Below, piece after piece: positions 60,049 through 64,000 of a stretch of 64,000 nt of DNA (positions are counted from its first letter, which is position 1; each line of letters opens with the position of its first letter). The stretch covers positions 1,001,295 to 1,065,294 of the forward strand of contig PDUO01000006.1 in the NCBI GenBank assembly GCA_003008705.1, given 5' to 3'. The position numbers and the translations under genes are program-made. The DNA comes from Pezicula radicicola. Its lineage: Eukaryota > Ascomycota > Leotiomycetes > Helotiales > Dermateaceae. Below the pieces are notes generated by a model that had not been told where the DNA came from, made no database searches, and saw only the letters and a program-made list of their open reading frames with translations.

Positions 60049-61535
60049 GTTGATAACACAAAGATACTCAGGTAAACTCAAGGGAAGGTGTTGATCAGCA
60101 ATGCACCCGAGCAATATGCTATTGTTTAGAAGAAATAAGAAAGGACAGCATGGCAATAATATATCATGATATGAACCCTGATTAATTCTGTAGCAATCTA
60201 CTTAGCCTTGACAGAGTCATGATGGAAGAAGAAGAAAATAGATTAGGTTGTTCTTAGGCAAGATTTGGTCAGGTACTACGCGGGGCAAAGAACAACGGAG
60301 GCACTCCTTCCGTAGATCTTGCAATAACATTTGCGGGGGGAAGGATAGATGATGCTATACTTTCACCAATCGCCTGGTAACCGCGTGCACCTGTTCATAT
60401 TACCCCGGTGGACATAGCGGTGCTTCTACCGAAATTTGCTGGCATCACCTGGCTTGCAAAGACACTGGTCGCTCGCCGGAGTTGCGGGAAGCCACAGCCA
60501 GAGGGGAAGGCCTTCTAGCTTGAGCCAATGCCGGTTATATAAACACATAGCGACGAAGAGCAATTGATGGAGTGACTTTCTCCGTTATATCCTCTCATGA
60601 AGTGTCGTACATTATCATAATGATGATGAGATTTGGAGGAAGAGACGAAGAAGAAAGAGGTGGAGCGCGTCATTCTAAACAAAACGAACGCGCTTCGGCT
60701 CGAACCAAAAATTGGAACCTTGGAACTTTATCCGATAAAATCACGTGGACGTGTCTGCCCACTCTTTCCTTCAAGCGTCTTCTTCAATCAAACTCTCACA
60801 TCAACAAGAACTTAATTCTCCGTAGTGTATGTCATTGATTGCATATACGAACCTCGTCATATTCTCGAGTAGGTCTTCGAAGAACCATCAAGCAATACAC
60901 CTTCGATCGAAAACCCTGTTATTTGAGGTTACTACATCTTGCCCGACCTATCATTAGTTTGAATTCTCTAGCAGCCAGCATAGGTAGTTACAACATGCTG
61001 GCACATGTATTCCTATCCTACAAAACACCTTTCTACAGCCCAATTTCAGGGGACCAGTGAGTAAGAACTGTGTTCTAAATCCTTGATTTGAAGAATGTTG
61101 ATCTCGGAATTTTAAGTGTTACTCGTAGGTAAAACGAAGCGAGTAAGCAATACCCGTCTCATTTAGCATCTACCTATCGCCTAATATCTCTTGGCCCTGA
61201 CTGGTTTTTCTTCTAGAAGTTCTTGGGATAGATGGTATTAAGCGACGTAGCACGCAGCACACAACAAGCAGCAAAATGCCTTTCTTCTGGCTTTTCCTCT
61301 CATGGTTTCGCTTGTGCAAAACTCCCAAAAGTCATATCGAGCAGAGACGTGAGATTTAACGTACCGGTGTTGATATGTTATAACATGTGGAATGTGATGA
61401 GTTAATCTACCTGCTTGTTACCTCCTATCAGGATTAATATGAGTTCCAAACCATACCCAGGACATAAACTAGCAAGCGCTCTCAAAGTAGGTTCATTTCT
61501 ATATACTAGTACTGGTCAGCAATACCTATCTACCT
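60049..61535. other. 1.5-kb intergenic, nothing recognised
   Basis: Promoter side of the esterase and 3' side of the dehydrogenase. Short ORFs (60572-60838, 60839-61060) have no family features. Confidence 0.4.
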
Positions 61536-62738
61536 TTAGTACCCCTTCTTCCGATCCACTACATTCAACAACGGTTCCCCCCTCTCAATCCGCGTAAGAT
61601 TCTGCTCCAAGATCTGAAAACTTCTATCAGCGTACGTCGTTCCCACACCACTAACATGCGGCGTAATAGACACATTTTCCAAATCCCACAGCACATTATC
61701 TGCAGGTAAAGGTTCAGGATCCGTAACATCCAACGCCGCACCCCTCAGCCCGCCATCTTCCTTACTCTTCTTTAGCGCATCGATTAGATCATCTTGTTGG
61801 AGTACTTTTCCGCGCGCAATATTTGCTATGAACGCGTTTTTCTTGCCGAGAAGCTTGAATTCGGCGGCACCGAGGAAATGCGTAGTTTGCGGGGTGAGGG
61901 GTACTGAGACGAGAAGGATATCGATGTCTTGGGAGAGGAAGTTATGGAGGGAGGCTTTGTCGAGTCCGGAGTACCAGGCTGATGGGAAGACGCCGTCTGG
62001 ATCTCCTGTCCCGGGAACAATGTAACCATGATCTTTTTTACTCTGTGGTGTCTTCTTGGGTGTCGCTGTGTAGACAATTATTTCGTATCCCAAAGCTTTG
62101 GCGATGTGTGCGGCTGTACTATAATATTAGTCTATTGGATCCCAATTTATTTGGGATCTTAACTTTCTTTGACGTCCAATGGCCCCATAACCCAAAACAC
62201 CTAGCCTCTGTCCAACACCGTCTGTCACAGGCTGAAGCTCTGAAGATTTCCCCCATATGTGCTTCTTCTGCCACTCTAACATGATTTTCTCCTTGTGCGA
62301 GTGGCTTAAAATCTGCAAGATAACCCATTCTGCAATCTGAGGACCATGAATACCGGAGGAATTCGTGATTGTAATGTCTGTTTCTTTCCAGATGGGCGTT
62401 TCGGGTAGGCGGTCTACACCAGCACTGATCAAATGAACGAGCTTCAAATTAGGGGCAAGTTTCGGGTGCGGTGGGAGCGTAAATAGGGTTACGAGAATGG
62501 TAGCATCATAAAATATATCTGCGAATTGTCAATGGTGGGTTCCAGAATGGGGTGAGGGGTAGATACCCTCTGGAATCTCTGACAAGTTCTTCAGCACTCC
62601 TCGACTGAACGTTTGTTCCTTATACGTAAAGCGCACATTGGGATGCTTCTTTTTGATCTGCGCAAGAGTTTCATGGGGTTCTGGAAAGGGAACAATGATG
62701 AGGATATGCTCCTCGTTTGGTGGGCCTGCGTCTCCCAT
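61536..62738 (-). CDS. D-isomer-specific 2-hydroxyacid dehydrogenase
   Basis: NAD(P)-dependent dehydrogenase of the D-lactate/glyoxylate reductase superfamily, predicted 369 aa. Exons 62738-62567, 62518-62164, 62118-61536. Splice 1 gives EIPE/DIFYDATILV. The nucleotide motif is GVLGYGAIGRQ. Catalytic residues are Arg in NIARGKVLQQDD, Glu in DPEPLP and His in ITPHVSG. Family members reduce 2-keto acids such as glyoxylate or hydroxypyruvate. Splice 2 uses a GTTAAG donor and adds two residues (RN) after GRQ compared with what I expect for the family; the exact border is uncertain. An upstream Met at 62786 exists. Confidence 0.92.
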
Positions 62739-63195
62739 AATTGTCGAAACTATGGCTGTTAGTCGATTGATGGTAGATGCGAGCATAGACAGACAGGTAT
62801 GGGCAGCAGTTCACCAGCACAACAGAGCGAAGGTATTTATACAGGACGATGGTGGAGGTCAAAAATTGGGCAAGATGCAAAGTTAAAAAACGTAAATCAA
62901 AGCGTCAATTGCGTCTTTTGGCGTTTCCCTACGGAGGTATGGAGCTAGGTAGTCCTCGTTGATGCATTAGTAAAACGAATCAGAAGCACCCCACCAAGAT
63001 AAGGCACGGCGATAGGCATCCGTTGAAGAACCCCGCCCTCCCACTGTGTTGACGCTGACAGTACTGGTACCTAGACGTTAGGTACGAGGTCATCTTCTTC
63101 TTTTCTATGCGATAATTTTTGTATAATTTTTAGGTTAATCCATCGTGGAAAGATCAGGCGTAACTCCAGTTCCTCTAACTCGCGCAATGACAAGT
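62739..63195. other. Intergenic, dehydrogenase promoter / XPRT 3' flank
   Basis: About 460 bp without a recognisable feature. Confidence 0.35.
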
Positions 63196-63959
63196 TTATG
63201 CTGAAGACTGCTTGGCCGCAAAGGCGTCGTGTTCATCGATATCAACTGCCTCCCAAGGATAGCAAATCCAAACGTCAGCAACGGTTCTCGCGGCGCAGTA
63301 TCTGCCCTCGTCAATCATGCTTTGTGGCAATGTTCCCTTCTTTGTCTTGTCCTTGTTCTATACGAATAGACGTTAGCAAAACCCTATTCTTAAGAATTCT
63401 ACATTAGAAACATACGTGCAGAACGAAGATTGAGAAGACAGTCTCCTCGCACTTGTGTCCCTCAGCTAGGAGTTTCTCCCTCGCCATCTCAACATCCTTC
63501 TCTAGCTCCTTCACAGCATACTCCAAAGTAGTTCTTGTATCATCAACCTCATCAACAATCAGGATGCGCTTGCCGACCAAGTTCTTCATCTCGCCCAAGC
63601 TTGTTAAGTCCAACCATTGTGTGCGTGTAACCTTGGTTCCTAACTGCTCAACTTCTCCGGGTGTGTTCGATCGCGAAGGGTGGGTGGACGGTAATTGCTC
63701 GTACAATGAGAGACCGATAGCTTGAATGGGGATATTGGGGGATCCTGGCTGCTTGAGAAATGATCGGAGAATGCGCGCTGGAACATAACCTCCTCCACCG
63801 ATGGCAATCATGAGTTGTGGCTTGAATTCTTCGAGGATCTTTGGCGCACTCTCTTGGCAGAGCTTGTGCACCTGAAAAGCATCAGTACCGTTTCTGCCTG
63901 GAGGGGTAAAGTAGGAGCGCATTTACCATATTGTAGGTAACATATTCTTTGATAACCAT
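63196..63959 (-). CDS. XPT1: Xanthine(-guanine) phosphoribosyltransferase (Xpt1-like)
   Basis: Purine-salvage enzyme converting xanthine plus PRPP to XMP. Predicted 216 aa. Exons 63959-63927 (11 codons, MVIKEYVTYNM), 63871-63416, 63357-63196. Motifs: LMIAIGGGGYVPARILR near the N-terminus and the PRPP-binding ILIVDEVDDTRTTLEYAVKEL-type loop. The last exon is YCAARTVADVWICYPWEAVDI, which closes the fold. Splices are in phase 0 (NM/VHKLCQ, LH/NKDKTKKG). Length matches fungal Xpt1. The gene is complete: the start lies 41 bp inside the right edge. Confidence 0.93.
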
Positions 63960-64000
63960 GGTGCCGATTGTTGTCTGACCTGTGGTATATAACTATGTTT

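Overview
The window is a piece of a filamentous ascomycete (Pezizomycotina) genome. Genes carry short GT..AG introns (about 45-130 nt) with CTAAC/CTGAC-like branch points. Fungus-specific families are present: iterative PKS, Zn2Cys6 regulator, UstYa/DUF3328, CE16 esterase and a fungal-type xanthine phosphoribosyltransferase. AT-rich gene-poor blocks hold decayed transposons with C-to-T style stop codons, as expected from RIP. A leotiomycete is plausible, but the sequence does not fix the class.

Region 1 (1-31 kb) is a secondary-metabolite cluster. A highly reducing PKS on the minus strand (KS-AT-DH-MT-KR-ACP, no working ER) runs off the left edge inside a condensation domain, so it is a PKS-NRPS hybrid or a LovB-type PKS-C. 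It is followed by a P450 (9.1 kb), a second nine-exon P450 (11.2-13.3 kb), a discrete trans-acting enoyl reductase (14.1 kb), a FAD monooxygenase (16.0 kb), a DMT-family exporter (18.5 kb), an O-methyltransferase (21.1 kb) and a Zn2Cys6 regulator (22.6-24.9 kb). Next comes SDHC, the membrane anchor of respiratory complex II (26.2 kb), then a second FAD monooxygenase (27.5 kb) and a UstYa-type oxidase (30.1 kb). The SDHC lies between biosynthetic genes and carries unusual residues in the ubiquinone/SDHI pocket. That suggests a self-resistance copy and a product aimed at complex II. PKS-NRPS/trans-ER pathways are known to make such inhibitors (the 2-pyridones atpenin and harzianopyridone). This is the main hypothesis of the window.

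Region 2 (31-41 kb) is gene-poor and AT-rich. It has a Ser/Pro-rich repeat protein, a tiny Gly-rich ORF with a clear promoter, an Ayg1-like alpha/beta hydrolase pseudogene with four in-frame stops and a frameshift, and two TA-flanked inverted-repeat elements (490 and 676 bp).

Region 3 (41-50.5 kb) has normal composition, with a conserved fungal hypothetical protein and a Methyltransf_16 protein separated by long non-coding stretches.

Region 4 (50.5-55.7 kb) is a second AT-rich transposon graveyard (Tc1/mariner DDE and Ty1/copia gag remnants).

Region 5 (55.7-64 kb) holds ordinary metabolic genes, all on the minus strand: copper amine oxidase, secreted CE16 esterase, 2-hydroxyacid dehydrogenase and xanthine phosphoribosyltransferase.
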